From Paenibacillus luteus (lineage in GTDB: Bacteria; Bacillota; Bacilli; Paenibacillales; Paenibacillaceae), in assembly GCF_006542765.1 (NCBI RefSeq), contig NZ_SKCD01000025.1, positions 1-64,000 of the forward strand: a stretch of DNA of 64,000 nt. The letters are read 5' to 3'. A program made the translations under genes and the position numbers. Positions 1 to 8,045 of this stretch are shown piece by piece. How positions within the stretch are numbered: position 1 is the first letter of the stretch; every line of letters starts with the position of its first letter. Under the pieces are notes generated by a model. That model worked only from the letters and a program-made list of their open reading frames with translations. It was not told the origin of the DNA and searched no databases.

Positions 1-80
1 CCTCATCAACTCCGCTCGACTTGCATGTATTAGGCACGCCGCCAGCGTTCGTCCTGAGCCAGGATCAAACTCTCCAAATT
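1..80 (-). rRNA. rrs: 16S ribosomal RNA, 5' end only
   Basis: Read on the minus strand, this is the conserved start of bacterial 16S rRNA: the universal primer-27F site, then the conserved block ending in the motif before the first variable region. The gene runs leftward out of the window, so only about 80 nt of the mature RNA are present. The mature 5' end near base 80 is inferred from the usual distance to the conserved block. The boxA leader and tandem promoters to its right fit the head of a ribosomal RNA operon. Confidence 0.96.
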
Positions 81-161
81 GGTGTTTGAAATGCTCATTA
101 CTTTTTTATCGCTTTTTCGCTTATCCCAAAGGATTTGCGAGGCAGTTATTACTCGTTGTTC

Positions 162-177
162 AGTTTTCAAAGAGCAA
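162..177 (-). promoter_or_regulatory. rRNA leader boxA antitermination element
   Basis: The minus strand reads TGCTCTTTGAAAACTG about 80 nt upstream of the 16S start. This matches the boxA/leader element found before Bacillota 16S genes, where the Nus complex binds nascent RNA to prevent termination and assist processing. Assigned by motif and position. Confidence 0.75.
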
Positions 178-221
178 TCTTTTCTTTCGTGTCGGCCGTG
201 TGTCTCATTGGCGACTTTTAT

Positions 222-251
222 AATATATCACAGATGCCCAAGTTAATGCAA
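222..251 (-). promoter_or_regulatory. rrn promoter P2 (sigma-A type)
   Basis: On the minus strand a -35 TTGCAT (246-251) and a -10 TATATT (222-227) are separated by 18 bp, upstream of boxA and the 16S gene. Tandem promoters are usual for Bacillus rRNA operons. Inferred from motif and position. Confidence 0.6.
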
Positions 252-307
252 GCACTTTTTTTATTTCTTTTTTTGAAGCTTGTTTACTTACTCTTGGCGC
301 GAGATAT

Positions 308-337
308 AATGTAGCATATAAACACAGCCCGAGTCAA
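308..337 (-). promoter_or_regulatory. rrn promoter P1 (sigma-A type)
   Basis: A minus-strand -35 TTGACT (332-337) and -10 TACATT (308-313) have an 18 bp spacer. It starts only about 30 bp beyond the bofA stop codon, so the rRNA operon follows bofA directly, as beside the B. subtilis origin. Confidence 0.55.
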
Positions 338-365
338 CCTTTTGCGTGACCTTTTTTTCGATTCG

Positions 366-629
366 CTACATAACCACCCATTGAAGACCAGCAATTAACG
401 CTACTCCAGGGACTCCCAAGGTAAGAACGGTACCGATCGTCACTGGATTCAAAGGGATATACATACCTGGAACGAGTCCTGAATAGTTAAGTACATACAA
501 TAAACCAGCAGCCAACACCAAGTGAAGAGTAAAACTTCGGAGCCAACCCCATGACAGTTTGTTTCTTAATATAACCAAAATCAATAAAGCTGATGATGCA
601 ATGAAAATAGTCATCCAAATCGTTTTCAT
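366..629 (-). CDS. bofA: Pro-sigma-K processing inhibitor BofA family protein
   Basis: An 87-residue, almost wholly hydrophobic protein with about three membrane segments and the glycine/proline-rich C-terminal stretch (LTLGVPGVALIAGL) typical of BofA. In B. subtilis BofA sits in the outer forespore membrane and holds the protease SpoIVFB inactive until the SpoIVB signal releases it, timing sigma-K activation. I start it at ATG 627-629, which overlaps the end of the yaaL-like gene by four bases and has an AGCTGGAGG site. The overlap implies translational coupling. The position between yaaL and an rRNA operon copies B. subtilis. Confidence 0.88.
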   Translation of the reverse strand: MKTIWMTIFIASSALLILVILRNKLSWGWLRSFTLHLVLAAGLLYVLNYSGLVPGMYIPLNPVTIGTVLTLGVPGVALIAGLQWVVM

Positions 630-874
630 TTGATGATTCCCCTCCAGCTTGGCCAATTTTCACTCGTGCGTTTAGCTAATCGAAGCAGCATGTCATATCT
701 TTTCTCCGCAGTTACCATACAATGAATGGCATAATCTATTTGATCCTTGCCATGAGCGTAATTAAAAAATCGGTTGGCGTTTTCCCACTCCCGATGAGCC
801 TCAACGATCTCGCTTCGAATCTCATCCATTTGTCTTGCTTCTTTCTCCATACTGATATCCTGTCGCTTTTTCAA
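626..874 (-). CDS. yaaL: YaaL family protein (DUF2508)
   Basis: A small, charged, helical protein of about 82 residues with no membrane segment or signal. It resembles YaaL (DUF2508), which has no established function and always sits between recR and bofA in Bacillus. I chose the TTG start at 872-874 because GGGAGGGG lies eight bases before it; an upstream ATG in the same frame has no site. The end overlaps bofA by four bases. The call depends on synteny as much as on sequence. Confidence 0.7.
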   Translation of the reverse strand: MKKRQDISMEKEARQMDEIRSEIVEAHREWENANRFFNYAHGKDQIDYAIHCMVTAEKRYDMLLRLAKRTSENWPSWRGIIK

Positions 875-981
875 TTGCCAACCCCTCCCGCTTGTCCGGT
901 TTTCATACATCACATTACTATATGTATAAACATGGGGAGAGGATTAGAACGATGTCCTCGCTTTTAAGCATTCATTCCAGA

Positions 982-1034
982 AACAAACAAAACGGCAGAC
1001 CGAGTTGCCCTCGGCCTGCCGTTTTGTTTGTTTT
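982..1034 (-). terminator. Intrinsic terminator after recR
   Basis: A near-perfect inverted repeat (arms about 20 bp, core ACGGCAG...CTGCCGT) flanked by A-rich and T-rich tracts on both sides. It ends the dnaX-ybaB-recR transcript and could also work on the plus strand. It separates that operon from yaaL-bofA. Confidence 0.85.
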
Positions 1035-1039
1035 CTGTT

Positions 1040-1639
1040 CTAATTTATTTCCCTGCGGCCCTCCAGCGCTTTGGAGAGAGTTACCTCATCGGCATATTCA
1101 AGATCGCCGCCAACAGGCAAGCCATGGGCAATTCGCGTTACACGAATGCCGAAAGGCTTAATCAACCTAGATAAATACATGGCCGTCGCTTCACCCTCGA
1201 TATTCGGATTGGTCGCCAGTATTAGTTCTTGGATTCGCTCGTCACTCAGCCGCCGCAATAGCTCGGCGATTCGAATCTCATCCGGACCGATCCCCTCCAT
1301 TGGAGAGATTGCACCCTGAAGCACATGATACTGCCCTTGGAAATCCTTCATTCGTTCTATGGCCACAAGATCCTTCGATTCTTGTACGACGCAAATCACA
1401 GAATGATCACGGGATTTATCCTGGCAAATCCGGCATGGGTCCGTATCGGTAATGTTGCAGCAAACCGAACAATAGAACAAATTGCGCTTAACGCTAACTA
1501 GCGCCTTCGCAAAATCAATGACGTCGTCTTCTTTCATTCGAAGCACATGAAACGCCAGACGGGCGGCTGTTTTGGGTCCAATACCCGGTAATCGCGTAAA
1601 AGCATCAATTAATTTCGCTATCGGCTCGGGGTAATACAA
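1040..1639 (-). CDS. recR: Recombination mediator protein RecR
   Basis: A full-length 199-residue RecR. It has the N-terminal helix-hairpin-helix (RLPGIGPKTAARLAFHVL, residues 16-33), a four-cysteine zinc finger (CSVCCNITDTDPCRIC) and a Toprim domain with an ATNPNIEGEATAMYL-type motif near residue 145. RecR works with RecO and RecF to load RecA on SSB-coated single-stranded DNA at gaps. The reading frame begins at TTG with AAGGAG about 12 bases upstream; there is no ATG alternative. It is the last gene of the dnaX-ybaB-recR operon. Confidence 0.97.
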   Translation of the reverse strand: MYYPEPIAKLIDAFTRLPGIGPKTAARLAFHVLRMKEDDVIDFAKALVSVKRNLFYCSVCCNITDTDPCRICQDKSRDHSVICVVQESKDLVAIERMKDFQGQYHVLQGAISPMEGIGPDEIRIAELLRRLSDERIQELILATNPNIEGEATAMYLSRLIKPFGIRVTRIAHGLPVGGDLEYADEVTLSKALEGRREIN

Positions 1640-1776
1640 ATCAGGGTACAGCTCCTTTCAAGCAAAAAACGCCATCGGTGTCCCCTAGACACTGAAGCAG
1701 CTTTGACGGAAAAATAAAAGATAAGTACGAACGTAATATACTTTCCTTTATTTCAAACGTAAAGCAAGGTCGCTTC

Positions 1777-2088
1777 TTAGAACAATCCCGGTATTTTCAT
1801 ACCGCCAGTGAATTTACCCATATCTTTGTTTGCGAGCTCATCAACTTTAGATAGTGCATCATTAACAGCTGTAAGCACTAGATCCTGCAGCATTTCAACA
1901 TCATCCGGATCAACCGCTTCCGGTTTAATTGTGATGCTTAGAAGTTTCTTGTGGCCATTTGCTGCAACCGTTACAACTCCGCCGCCTGCTGTGCCTTCAA
2001 CCGTCTTCGTTTCAAGCTCTTCTTGTGCTTTCATCATTTGATCCTGCATTTTTTTTACTTGCTTCATCATTTGGTTCATATTGTTCAT
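1777..2088 (-). CDS. ybaB: YbaB/EbfC family nucleoid-associated protein
   Basis: 103 residues with the methionine/lysine-rich N-terminal coiled coil (MNQMMKQVKKMQDQM) and the conserved central block around EGTAGGGVVTVAANGHK. The family forms dimers that bind DNA with little sequence specificity. I start at ATG 2086-2088, since GAGGTG lies just upstream; the earlier GTG overlaps that site. It sits between dnaX (22 bp gap) and recR as in most bacteria, which suggests a link with replication and repair, though its exact role is unsettled. Confidence 0.95.
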   Translation of the reverse strand: MNNMNQMMKQVKKMQDQMMKAQEELETKTVEGTAGGGVVTVAANGHKKLLSITIKPEAVDPDDVEMLQDLVLTAVNDALSKVDELANKDMGKFTGGMKIPGLF

Positions 2089-2111
2089 TACAATCACCTC
2101 ATCATTAGTAT

Positions 2112-3902
2112 TTAATCTTTATCCTTCACAACAACCAGGTCCTCACCAAAAAGCTTAATCGCTTCTTCTACCCATTCAGGTCTACTTGGATGCTGAGATG
2201 GAATTGAACCCTCAGGCTCCAGCTGAAGCGTCTCGCTCTTCTGAACGGTTGCGCCTTGCGCTGCCGCCTGCCACTCCTTCATCATCACCGTAACGATCCG
2301 AAATGGGCTGCCAAGGACAGTATGCATGACTTTCTCAATAATATCACGATTTGCAGGTTTTTCGGTCGTTTCCCGGTGCATTGTATTTTTGAAAGCGACA
2401 AGTATAGCATCGTCAGCCGATGCAACGGGCTCGCCATCCTTCAACCAAGCATGTACCGTAATTTTAGCATCCTTTACACCTTGGAGAACATCATTCCATT
2501 TCATGCGGATTTGATTGAATTCTGGACTCCCCGCTGTCGCGAGATAAGGATCAAGCTTGACCGATGACCTTGCTATGCCGCCTGAACTACCAAACGAGTT
2601 GCGAACCGCATTGGTTCGCGCCGCCTGCTTGCTCGCAGCTTGGTCGCTAGCCGAAGTCGTTCCCGAACTAATTCCATTCTGAATCGCTTGTTCCAGCTTC
2701 CGCTCCAAAGCCTCTATCTGCTGCCGCAATCGGCCAATTTCAGCTGATGGCGCTCCACCAGACGCAGCACCCTGTGATTCAGAAACCGCCGATTGGCCTG
2801 AGCCAGACGACTGTTCTTCACTTAGTGTGCAAAGCTTCATCAGTGCAACCTCAAACAAAGTCTGCGGCTGCGACGCATGCTTTAGCTCAACCTGATAACG
2901 GTTTAGCGTATCAATCATGGCAAACAGACGAACTGGAGTGAAGGCTGCGGCCATTGCCTTAAAGCGCTCTGGATCAACAATCCGCTCGGTGGCTGCCCCC
3001 CCTTGTGGAGCAAGCTTCATGACTAGCAGGTCTCGGAAATAATATATCAAATTTTCCATACATTTGTCCGCACTTTTGCCTGCTTGCATCAAGCTCTCCA
3101 CAAGCGGCATAACAGCCGCAACATTCCGGTCCTTCACAGCCTCGGCCAACTGATAAAAATGATCAGCCGCCATGCCGCCAGTAACGTCTACCGCAGCTTC
3201 TAGAGTGATGCTCCCATCGGCAAAAGCAGAAACCTGCTCTAGCAAGCTGATCGCATCGCGCATACCGCCTTCAGACAATCTTGCGATATATGCGATAGCA
3301 TCCTCTTCTGCCTGAATGCCTTCTTCTCGGCAAATCTTCACTAAGTGCTTCGTCTGCTCTTCCAGCGATACCTGCCTGAAATCAAAGCGCTGGCATCGTG
3401 AGATAATCGTCGCAGGAAGCTTATGCGGTTCAGTTGTCGCCAAGATAAAAATCACATGCCCCGGCGGCTCCTCAAGTGTCTTGAGCAACGCATTGAACGC
3501 CTCTGCCGTAAGCATATGTACCTCATCTATGATATAAACCTTGAACCGCACTTCGGAAGGGGCATACCGTACTTTATCGCGAATATCACGGATCTCGTCA
3601 ATCCCACGGTTAGAAGCGGCATCGATCTCGATAACATCCATAATGTGACCCGCGGTAATGCCGATGCAAGCATCGCACTCATTACAAGGTTCTTCTGCAG
3701 GGCCCCGCTCACAGTTAACCGCTTTCGCCAAAATTTTCGCAGCGCTTGTTTTCCCCGTACCCCTTGGACCATTGAATAAATAAGCGTGAGATACGCGCTG
3801 TTCGCGAATGGAGTTTTGCAGCGTTTGAATAATATGCTGTTGACCAACCATGTCCTGAAACGTCTGCGGACGCCAGGCACGGTATAAAGCGATATGTGAC
3901 AC
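2112..3902 (-). CDS. dnaX: DNA polymerase III subunits gamma/tau
   Basis: A clamp-loader ATPase of about 596 residues. It begins with the conserved LYRAWRPQTFQDMVGQ block, then Walker A GPRGTGKTS, a zinc module with cysteines in CERGPAEEPCNECDAC, the DEVHMLT Walker B region and the SRC sensor (TIISRCQRFDF). The C-terminal third is the variable tau region that contacts helicase and polymerase. The start is taken as GTG 3900-3902, with AAAGGAAAGG upstream, because homology begins right after it; the frame stays open for 31 codons further upstream. It lies downstream of the SRP RNA gene. Confidence 0.97.
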   Translation of the reverse strand: MSHIALYRAWRPQTFQDMVGQQHIIQTLQNSIREQRVSHAYLFNGPRGTGKTSAAKILAKAVNCERGPAEEPCNECDACIGITAGHIMDVIEIDAASNRGIDEIRDIRDKVRYAPSEVRFKVYIIDEVHMLTAEAFNALLKTLEEPPGHVIFILATTEPHKLPATIISRCQRFDFRQVSLEEQTKHLVKICREEGIQAEEDAIAYIARLSEGGMRDAISLLEQVSAFADGSITLEAAVDVTGGMAADHFYQLAEAVKDRNVAAVMPLVESLMQAGKSADKCMENLIYYFRDLLVMKLAPQGGAATERIVDPERFKAMAAAFTPVRLFAMIDTLNRYQVELKHASQPQTLFEVALMKLCTLSEEQSSGSGQSAVSESQGAASGGAPSAEIGRLRQQIEALERKLEQAIQNGISSGTTSASDQAASKQAARTNAVRNSFGSSGGIARSSVKLDPYLATAGSPEFNQIRMKWNDVLQGVKDAKITVHAWLKDGEPVASADDAILVAFKNTMHRETTEKPANRDIIEKVMHTVLGSPFRIVTVMMKEWQAAAQGATVQKSETLQLEPEGSIPSQHPSRPEWVEEAIKLFGEDLVVVKDKD

Positions 3903-4037
3903 GCAGACCTTTCCTTTCATGTTGCCTTTTTGTATCAATGAACTGCAATATATGAATGCTTTATCCCTATTATACAACAACTGTGTAGCAATCAAAACTT
4001 CTTTTGCCCTTGTCGGCTCGAATAAAACAAAAGATTT

Positions 4038-4100
4038 AAAAACAAAAACACCTGCAATCGCTAGTTTCGATAAAATATCGAATAGCGAATACAGGTGTTG
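4038..4100 (-). terminator. Intrinsic terminator of the SRP RNA gene
   Basis: A long hairpin with arms ACACCTG.../...CAGGTGT and inner pairs around CGATATTTTATCG is followed on the minus strand by a T-rich tract. It begins about 30 nt after the SRP RNA 3' end and lies before dnaX. It should end the RNA and separate it from dnaX. Confidence 0.8.
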
Positions 4101-4130
4101 TTATTAGCATTACACTTCAGAAAATAGTTA

Positions 4131-4404
4131 GTACCGTGCACCTACTCCTGATAAATGCGACCCAAGCGACATCCTTGCACTACAGCTCGAGTCAGGCACT
4201 CCCCCGGCACATGAACTAATTTGCTTATGGCTGCTTCCTTCCGGACCTGACCGGGTTCACAAACGTCCATTGCGGCGGACCCAACTGTCAACACTGCTCG
4301 CAAGTGCCAAGACCCTACATCAGCACAACCTCAAATAGGAATTCAACCTCGCTACAGCGGATTGCGAGTTACAGGGCACCGCTACCTCCCCATCTAGCAC
4401 GGCA
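4131..4404 (-). ncRNA. ffs: Signal recognition particle RNA, long Bacillus type
   Basis: Read on the minus strand this is a 270-nt SRP RNA. The 5' part carries the Alu-domain sequence GGGGAGGTAGCGGTGCCCTG, the centre has the Ffh-binding helix 8 with its GGAA tetraloop (GGTCAGGTCCGGAAGGAAGC), and the 3' end closes with GGTGCACGGT. This closely follows the B. subtilis scRNA as I recall it, including the Alu domain that E. coli 4.5S RNA lacks. Its place upstream of dnaX also matches B. subtilis, but tadA, its usual upstream neighbour there, lies about 56 kb away in this window. Confidence 0.97.
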
Positions 4405-4472
4405 AAAATAAGTATAGCCGATTCCGAGGCAAAGCGCAACTCGTACCTATAATTGATTAAAATGGGCTGCAA

Positions 4473-4880
4473 TTACTTTTTCGCTTCAACATGCACGTCA
4501 TACCGCGGCATATTGTATTGCACCACGGATTGTGCCTTTGCAAGCAGTTGCTCGGCTTGCGTATCAGAGAGCGATTTGTTTACTTTTATATTCACATGCA
4601 AAGCCGTACCATTAAAGTAGATTTGGGTATGCTCTATTCCCGTTAGAGGCTCGAGCACCTGCTCCACCATCTTGCCGTCTGCATCATAATTAAGATATTG
4701 ATACCGATTCGGCAAATTGGGGTTGCTGTTGGAATAACCCATATACCCGTCATGCCCATAGGTTTTTAGCCTGTTTTCCTGCTTGCTGTTGCCACAACCC
4801 GCCACCATAAATACGAACGCAGCTGTCAGCAGCATGAAAACAGCAAAGCGGCTGAACGAATGTATTGATTTTTTCACCAA
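4473..4880 (-). CDS. YhcN/YlaJ-like sporulation lipoprotein
   Basis: A 135-residue lipoprotein: basic start, hydrophobic stretch, lipobox VAGC (Cys29), then a hydrophilic domain with the YhcN/YlaJ-type pattern (EHTQIYFNGTALHVNIKV, then an alternating tail). Family members are found in spores and several affect germination. A TTG start (4878-4880) gives good spacing from GGGAGG; the GTG that follows is an alternative. The ribosome binding site lies inside the 3' arm of the rpmE terminator, and a forespore-type promoter overlaps the hairpin (both listed separately). The family call is by pattern only. Confidence 0.75.
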   Translation of the reverse strand: MVKKSIHSFSRFAVFMLLTAAFVFMVAGCGNSKQENRLKTYGHDGYMGYSNSNPNLPNRYQYLNYDADGKMVEQVLEPLTGIEHTQIYFNGTALHVNIKVNKSLSDTQAEQLLAKAQSVVQYNMPRYDVHVEAKK

Positions 4881-4881
4881 T

Positions 4882-4924
4882 CAAAAAACCTCCCTTCTAT
4901 CCAATAGGATGGCTGAGGGAGGTT
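4882..4924 (-). terminator. rpmE terminator that contains the next gene's ribosome binding site
   Basis: Perfect 9-bp arms (AACCTCCCT at 4916-4924 read on the minus strand, AGGGAGGTT at 4887-4895) are followed by six T. This ends rpmE. The 3' arm AGGGAGG is also the only ribosome binding site for the lipoprotein starting eight bases later, so read-through RNA would have that site paired. Confidence 0.8.
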
Positions 4925-4933
4925 CTTGTATTC
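4905..4933 (-). promoter_or_regulatory. Putative sigma-F/sigma-G promoter within the rpmE terminator
   Basis: On the minus strand GAATA (4929-4933) and CATCCTA (4905-4911) are 17 bp apart, fitting the forespore consensus GHATR-N17/18-CATNHTA at every fixed position. Transcription would begin in the hairpin loop, leaving out the 5' arm and exposing the GGGAGG of the lipoprotein gene. Confidence 0.5.
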
Positions 4934-4963
4934 TGCCAAATAAAGGCAAAACGATTTGTAGGA

Positions 4964-5161
4964 TTAGATGCCGTATTTCTTCTTGAAACGATCGACGCGG
5001 CCGCCAGCATCCAGGAACTTTTGCTTACCCGTGTAGAATGGGTGGCATTGGGAACAAACCTCTACGCGAAGGCTCGGTTTAATCGAACCAGTCTCGAAGG
5101 AATTTCCACAAGCGCAAGTTGCTGTAATGATGTGGTATGTCGGATGAATAGCTTGTTTCAT
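4964..5161 (-). CDS. rpmE: 50S ribosomal protein L31, zinc-binding form
   Basis: 65 residues, the usual length of L31. It contains the zinc ligands of the C+ form (CACGNSFETG and CSQCHPFYTG) and ends with the typical RVDRFKKKYG. L31 bridges the two ribosomal subunits near the central protuberance. The start is ATG 5159-5161 with AGAGGTG before it; three earlier codons in frame lie within that site. It is on the same strand as rho and murA, as in B. subtilis, but a radical SAM gene lies between rho and rpmE. Confidence 0.97.
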   Translation of the reverse strand: MKQAIHPTYHIITATCACGNSFETGSIKPSLRVEVCSQCHPFYTGKQKFLDAGGRVDRFKKKYGI

Positions 5162-5304
5162 CTCGTTCACCTCTTTCTGCCCTGAATCGCATGCGGACCC
5201 AGAGTTAAATCACACATCTCGGATTATAGCATGAACTGATTTGCAGTTGCAATGAATAATCGCTCATATGTTAATAATAACGAAAATTACCGATTAATTG
5301 ACAG

Positions 5305-6558
5305 TTAACGAAGCATCGTGGCTGGAGGTACATGCGTGTAGGAACCAATGACAACGTCAGGAAGCTCTTCACGGAATATCTCAAGCATCTGCTTCATCCC
5401 ATAAATTTCGCCCTGCGCCTTTGGAATAATAGCCAGATAACTCTCAGGATCGATATTGAGATTACGCATCTGAATGAGCTTTAAGCCCGTCCGCTTCACG
5501 AAACCAATCATCGCTTCGATTTCTTCCTCACGGTCCGTAACCCCTGGAAAAATCAAATAATTAATTGAGGTATAGACACCCTTGTCGGAAGCATACTTCA
5601 ATGACTTCTCGACATTTTTCAGCGTATACCCACGTGGTTTGTAATAAGCGTTGTAATGATCATCCAGCGCACTGATGGTACTTACGCGCATAAGATTCAA
5701 TCCTGCATCTACAATAGCACGCATGTAATCGGTCAAGCCCGCATTAGTATTAATATTAATATAACCTAAAGAGGTCTGACTACGTACACGATTCATCGCT
5801 TCTACAATAATTCTCGCTTGCGTAGAAGGCTCACCTTCGCAGCCCTGACCAAAGCTTATAATGGATTCAGGTGCATTTAAATGCTCCAACATAATCTCAA
5901 CTACTTCATCAACGGTAGGCTTGAAGTTCATCCGTGTCTGAGGCGCTACAAAGCCACTGTCATCCGGTTGCTCCGAAATACAGCCAAAGCACCCTGCGTT
6001 GCAGGAATAAGATACCGGGACTGCGCCTTCCCAACGTCCCAAGAACGTATTGGAAGAAGTTAAGCATTCATAGCCTAAAGCGCAGTTGGATAAATGCTTG
6101 TATAAACGGTTTTCTGGGTATTTAGCAAGCAGGCGCTCGACCTGAATGCCCAACTCGCCACGATCGCAGTTGAGTGGGTCCCAACGCTCCGGATCATCGC
6201 ATTGCTCTGCCGTTACATAGAAATTGCCGTCCTTCCATACGACTGCTGTATAACCGAATAACGGGAGTTTTTCGTTTTTGTCCGCCTTGACATAACCAGG
6301 CAGACATAGACGCGTAAAGCCTTGCGGCAGCAGCGCACCAACCGCCTGAGCACCTCCGGGCAGCACCTGCATGTCACCCGTGTCCGGGTTAAGTCCAATA
6401 GGCCTGGTGAAGGGCAAGCTGACTAAAGTCGCTCCATTAGGAAGAGGAATAAGCTCATCCTCCATAATTTCAACGATCATGTCACCGCTTCTACCCAAGG
6501 CTATAAAATCCGGATGGTCAAATACATTGCCTTGTTCATCCGCATATACGAGATTCAT
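5305..6558 (-). CDS. Radical SAM protein of unknown function, linked to rho
   Basis: A 417-residue protein with a radical SAM cluster motif CNAGCFGC (CxxxCxxC) near residue 186, followed by a TIM-barrel-like domain (FGQGCEGEPS, then ININTNAG). The first 180 residues hold several other cysteines (for example CDDPERWDPLNCDRG and SNCALGYEC) that might bind more metal. GGAGGGAG gives a clear start at 6556-6558. It begins 21 bp after the rho stop codon, so the two are probably co-transcribed. I do not recognise a substrate; the first domain does not look like any maturase domain I know. Confidence 0.85.
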   Translation of the reverse strand: MNLVYADEQGNVFDHPDFIALGRSGDMIVEIMEDELIPLPNGATLVSLPFTRPIGLNPDTGDMQVLPGGAQAVGALLPQGFTRLCLPGYVKADKNEKLPLFGYTAVVWKDGNFYVTAEQCDDPERWDPLNCDRGELGIQVERLLAKYPENRLYKHLSNCALGYECLTSSNTFLGRWEGAVPVSYSCNAGCFGCISEQPDDSGFVAPQTRMNFKPTVDEVVEIMLEHLNAPESIISFGQGCEGEPSTQARIIVEAMNRVRSQTSLGYININTNAGLTDYMRAIVDAGLNLMRVSTISALDDHYNAYYKPRGYTLKNVEKSLKYASDKGVYTSINYLIFPGVTDREEEIEAMIGFVKRTGLKLIQMRNLNIDPESYLAIIPKAQGEIYGMKQMLEIFREELPDVVIGSYTHVPPATMLR

Positions 6559-6579
6559 GTTGTTCTCCCTCCTGCGGTC

Positions 6580-7917
6580 TTACGATCCGTGCGTTGTTCT
6601 AGGCGTAGGCCGTCTGCTTGTCGTTGTTGCTGTGCTGCTCTTGATACTAGTGCGCTCCGGCTTGGCTTCCACAGTAGTATCCAGCGACATCAGAAACTGT
6701 TCGTTGTTCTCGCTGTCTTTGAGCTTCTTCAAGAAATTATCAACATAATCTGGAGTATCCGTCATGCCTCTGCGAATCGCCCATACTTTATCAAGCTCTT
6801 CCTTCGTAAGCAGCATTTCTTCCCGTCTTGTCCCTGATCTGCGCATATCAAGCGCAGGGAATATCCGGCGTTCGGAAAGCTTCCGATCAAGATGAAGTTC
6901 CATATTGCCCGTACCTTTAAATTCTTCATAAATGATATCATCCATACGCGAGCCCGTTTCAATTAGGGCTGTAGCGAGTATCGTCAAGCTGCCGCCTTCT
7001 TCCACATTCCTTGCCGAACCAAAGAAACGTTTCGGACGGTGGAACGCCGCCGGATCAATACCGCCGCTCAGCGTACGGCCAGATGGAGGTATGACCAAGT
7101 TATAAGCACGAGCTAGACGTGTAATACTATCCATAAGAATAACGACATCCTTCTTGTGTTCCACAAGGCGGAGCGCACGTTCAAGCACAAGCTCAGCTAC
7201 TTTAATATGATTTTCTGGCAGCTCATCGAACGTTGAGGCGATAACCTCACCTTTAACAGAGCGCTGCATATCGGTAACTTCCTCTGGACGCTCATCAATG
7301 AGCAGAACGAATAGTTTAATATCGGGACGGTTTTCAGAAATACTGTGGGCAATTTCTTTGAGAAGCAACGTCTTACCTGTTTTAGGAGGGGCAACAATGA
7401 GTCCGCGTTGTCCGAGTCCAACAGGAGCGAGCAAATCCATCATGCGAGTAGAAAGCTTCGAAGAGGTGGTCTCAAGCACCAGCTTCTTTTCGGGATAAAG
7501 AGGAGTAAGCGCAGGGAAATGAAGTCTTTCTGATGCTGTTTCCGGATTTTCACCATTTACAGCATTTACCTGCAAAAGCCCGAAGTATCGTTCGTTTTCT
7601 TTTGGCGGGCGACATTTGCCGGATACGAGATCACCGCTCCTAAGATCAAATCTTCGTATTTGGGAAGCTGAAATATAAATATCTTCCTTACTCGGCAAAT
7701 AATTAATCGGCCGTAAAAATCCGAAGCCTTCGGACAAAATATCCAGTACGCCTTCCATGAACATTAAGCCGCTTTTCTCTGCTTGAGCACGCAATATAGC
7801 AAATATTAATTCTTTTTTCTTAAGAGTCCCGTAATACGGCACCTGAAATTGCTTTGCTAATTTGTATAGATCCGTCAATTTCATTTCTTCTAGATCAGCG
7901 ATCTGAAGGTCTGTCAT
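6580..7917 (-). CDS. rho: Transcription termination factor Rho
   Basis: A 445-residue Rho hexameric RNA helicase. It has the N-terminal helical domain (KLTDLYKLAKQF), the RNA-binding cold-shock-like fold (FGFLRP, then SQIRRFDLRSGD), Walker A APPKTGKT, Walker B VILMDS and the Q- and R-loop region SGGIDPAAFHRPKRFFG. After the usual end there is an extra tail rich in Ser, Thr, Arg and Pro (about 25 residues). It unwinds RNA to end transcription of untranslated or antisense RNA. Its neighbours are murA upstream and the radical SAM gene downstream. Confidence 0.98.
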   Translation of the reverse strand: MTDLQIADLEEMKLTDLYKLAKQFQVPYYGTLKKKELIFAILRAQAEKSGLMFMEGVLDILSEGFGFLRPINYLPSKEDIYISASQIRRFDLRSGDLVSGKCRPPKENERYFGLLQVNAVNGENPETASERLHFPALTPLYPEKKLVLETTSSKLSTRMMDLLAPVGLGQRGLIVAPPKTGKTLLLKEIAHSISENRPDIKLFVLLIDERPEEVTDMQRSVKGEVIASTFDELPENHIKVAELVLERALRLVEHKKDVVILMDSITRLARAYNLVIPPSGRTLSGGIDPAAFHRPKRFFGSARNVEEGGSLTILATALIETGSRMDDIIYEEFKGTGNMELHLDRKLSERRIFPALDMRRSGTRREEMLLTKEELDKVWAIRRGMTDTPDYVDNFLKKLKDSENNEQFLMSLDTTVEAKPERTSIKSSTATTTSRRPTPRTTHGS

Positions 7918-8045
7918 ATTCTCACCACTTTATTCAATTTTCAATATAAGGTTAGATATCTAGTAAAATCATAGCACTGATTAACCATCATTGCCGAATT
8001 AGACGCTGTCTATTCCACAACGTCCGCTTCGCCATGCTTCTGAGA

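Noticed and set aside
2041..2065. Slippage or frameshift signal from the A run near the ybaB start
   Set aside because: It lies in ybaB, not in dnaX, and the ybaB frame is intact.
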